Made by a program: the position numbers and the translations under genes
Notes under the pieces: generated by a model
What the model was told of the DNA's origin: nothing
The model's input: the letters and a program-made list of their open reading frames with translations, nothing else
Databases searched by the model: none
Assembly (NCBI GenBank): GCA_934698975.1
Contig: CAKUVR010000002.1
Location: 124,001-188,000, forward strand
Direction: 5' to 3'
DNA from: Cryptobacteroides sp934698975
GTDB taxonomy: Bacteria; Bacteroidota; Bacteroidia; Bacteroidales; UBA932
DNA length: 64,000 nt
Shown: positions 62,756 through 64,000 of the stretch, in pieces
Numbering within the stretch: the first letter of the stretch is position 1
Layout: each line of letters begins with the position of its first letter

Positions 62756-64000
62756 TCAATAACCTTCAACTCTTAATTTCACATCGCCTATGGATATTAT
62801 ATCTCTAGGATAGAACTGCATCCCATTTTTATCCACCTCACTGGAATTCACATATGTTCCATTCAACGACTCTTTCCAGGCTCCTGCTGTCCACTGTCCA
62901 TCTCTTATATACCAACATCCCGTTGTTCTATCTTTTTCGAGTGTACAATGATGTCTGGAAATATAGCGGCTTTGGGCCTCTTTTATAGGAATTGTGTTGA
63001 CAGTGTCCGTGTCGTTTCGCCCCATTGTGATGAGAGAACGATTCCCTAACAAATCATCCAAATGATAAATTTTGCCATATTCCTCACCTTGCATCACCCT
63101 CAAAAGGTAGCCGTTGGGGGCTGATAATATTGAAGAATTCCCCTCGACAGATCTTTCTTTGCCTCCTTTGCTCTCGGGAAGCATTTTTATTATGCTGTCC
63201 GCCGTTTGAATCCTTTGCTTAAAGTCTGGTTTCAGACATCCTTCAATAATCGGCTTCCATATCTCAGAATTCTGAACTGAGTCAAGAGCCGCCCTATCCC
63301 ATATTCCATTTTTACCGTTATAAAGATACTGTGGCAGCGTGTCCGCATTCAGTTCGCCAAAAGGGAGTTTCCCAACCATCAATTCGTACATCATCACTCC
63401 GAATGAGAATATATCCGTGGTTGGCAATACTGTAGCCTGCCCACCTCTGGGAGGATTCACTTGCTCCGGTGGCATATATGGGTAAGTTCCGAATATCTGT
63501 TGTGGTTTCCCCATAAAGCCTCGCTCGGTCATCCGCTTGTTTTGGTCTCCGGATATCCCGAAATCAGTCAATACAGCGGTATGATCCGCCCTTAACAGAA
63601 CATTCTCTGGTTTAAGGTCTCTATGAACCTTGCCGCATAAATGCAAGTCAGACAATCCATATAATATTTGACGTCCAACTCGTATATAATCCACAACGTT
63701 ATGCTCGGAATAACTCTTCAAATCCCCGTTGGGGCAGTACTCCATAAGGATATATGGATTCCCTTTGATTTCCCCACAAGAGTACGAATGAACAAGATAA
63801 TCAGACTTGATTCGCCCAGTCTCAAACTCCATTGTAAACCTTTCCCGAAGTTTCCTGCAATCTTCGGGAGAAACCGCCCATAGCTTTAACAGTTTGACAG
63901 CATAGTTGGTTCCTTGTCTATTCTTAACTTTATAGACTGAGCCAAAAGTCCCCTCACCTAACCGGCTCTCGATGCTAAAATTACCGTCAAACGTTTCCCC
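62756..64000 (-). CDS. Ser/Thr kinase with C-terminal FHA domain (5' end outside window)
   Basis: The frame is open to the window end. Visible from the N-lobe on: GEGTFGSV (P-loop), YAVKLLK (ATP Lys), HRDLKPEN with the catalytic Asp, DFGIS, and MPPEQVNPP (an APE variant). The last 110 residues are an FHA domain (TMGRNDTDT, SRYISRHHCTLE, SLNGTYVNS). There is no membrane helix, so it is cytosolic. It is the first gene of the operon that can be seen and ends 13 bases before the FHA-protease gene. It probably phosphorylates the partners whose FHA domains then bind. Confidence 0.93.
   Translation of the reverse strand, partial: GETFDGNFSIESRLGEGTFGSVYKVKNRQGTNYAVKLLKLWAVSPEDCRKLRERFTMEFETGRIKSDYLVHSYSCGEIKGNPYILMEYCPNGDLKSYSEHNVVDYIRVGRQILYGLSDLHLCGKVHRDLKPENVLLRADHTAVLTDFGISGDQNKRMTERGFMGKPQQIFGTYPYMPPEQVNPPRGGQATVLPTTDIFSFGVMMYELMVGKLPFGELNADTLPQYLYNGKNGIWDRAALDSVQNSEIWKPIIEGCLKPDFKQRIQTADSIIKMLPESKGGKERSVEGNSSILSAPNGYLLRVMQGEEYGKIYHLDDLLGNRSLITMGRNDTDTVNTIPIKEAQSRYISRHHCTLEKDRTTGCWYIRDGQWTAGAWKESLNGTYVNSSEVDKNGMQFYPRDIISIGDVKLRVEGY

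Noticed and set aside
55939..64000. Type VI secretion cluster
   Set aside because: Kinase, PP2C and FHA proteins occur in such clusters, but no Tss/Hcp/Vgr-like gene is in the window.
1..64000. CRISPR array, rRNA operon, complete insertion sequence or prophage
   Set aside because: None was found; the only tandem arrays are the 9-bp coding repeat and the paired repeats listed.

Overview
The window looks like a chromosomal segment of a Bacteroidales bacterium, probably host-associated. The evidence is the recurring Bacteroidetes promoter box TAnnTTTG, sometimes paired with TTTG about 19 bases upstream, a gene set rich in lipoproteins and secreted glycoside hydrolases (GH31, GH2, GH3), and family members typical of that order (split 5'-nucleotidase, DUF1703-type ATPase, zinc-ribbon membrane proteins). 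Genus cannot be decided from this sequence alone. No rRNA, CRISPR array or complete insertion sequence was seen; there is one tRNA-Ser(TGA).

Layout. 0-6.3 kb: a 5'-truncated transglutaminase-like protein, a GH31 lipoprotein and htpG. 6.4-7.9 kb: a small scrapyard with a serine recombinase, a pair of direct repeats, and broken remains of a restriction-modification specificity domain and of an acyl-CoA ligase. 7.9-18 kb: agmatine deiminase, a VWA lipoprotein, an aminoacyl-tRNA deacylase, a flavoprotein, a metallophosphoesterase, a serpin lipoprotein and glnS. 18-32 kb: a LolC/E-like permease, a decayed DUF4143 ATPase, GH2, an LtaS-like sulfatase, a PAS protein, a lipoprotein, a DUF1703 ATPase/nuclease, a 5'-nucleotidase split into two genes, a NatAB-type exporter and holA. 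32-48 kb: GH3, hpf-xerC, a YczE-like protein, a 2-hydroxyacid dehydrogenase, tRNA-Ser, a P-type ATPase, an AspT-type transporter, a GH25 muramidase, lpxB, surE and gapA. 48-55 kb: an OmpA-like lipoprotein, yggS, yidC, a DUF349 protein, trmD, an orphan regulated transcription unit, and a zinc-ribbon membrane gene broken by an in-frame stop.

The most unusual part is 55.9-64 kb: six tightly packed minus-strand genes encoding a Ser/Thr kinase with an FHA domain, an FHA-transmembrane-trypsin protein, a secreted protein of unknown family, a PP2C phosphatase with a membrane anchor, a second membrane-anchored kinase with a Sel1-like tail, and a secreted Sel1-repeat protein. They read as one membrane-spanning phosphosignalling device, with kinases, phosphatase and phosphopeptide readers inside the cell and protease and repeat scaffold outside.

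A sequence-level signal runs through the rest of the window. The word GAATAT (and its complement ATATTC) is strongly over-represented: I counted 37 in the first 10 kb where about 4 are expected from composition. It shapes even the codons used for Glu-Tyr. The kinase/protease island is more A+T-rich and has the word only at about background level, which marks it as a likely later acquisition.
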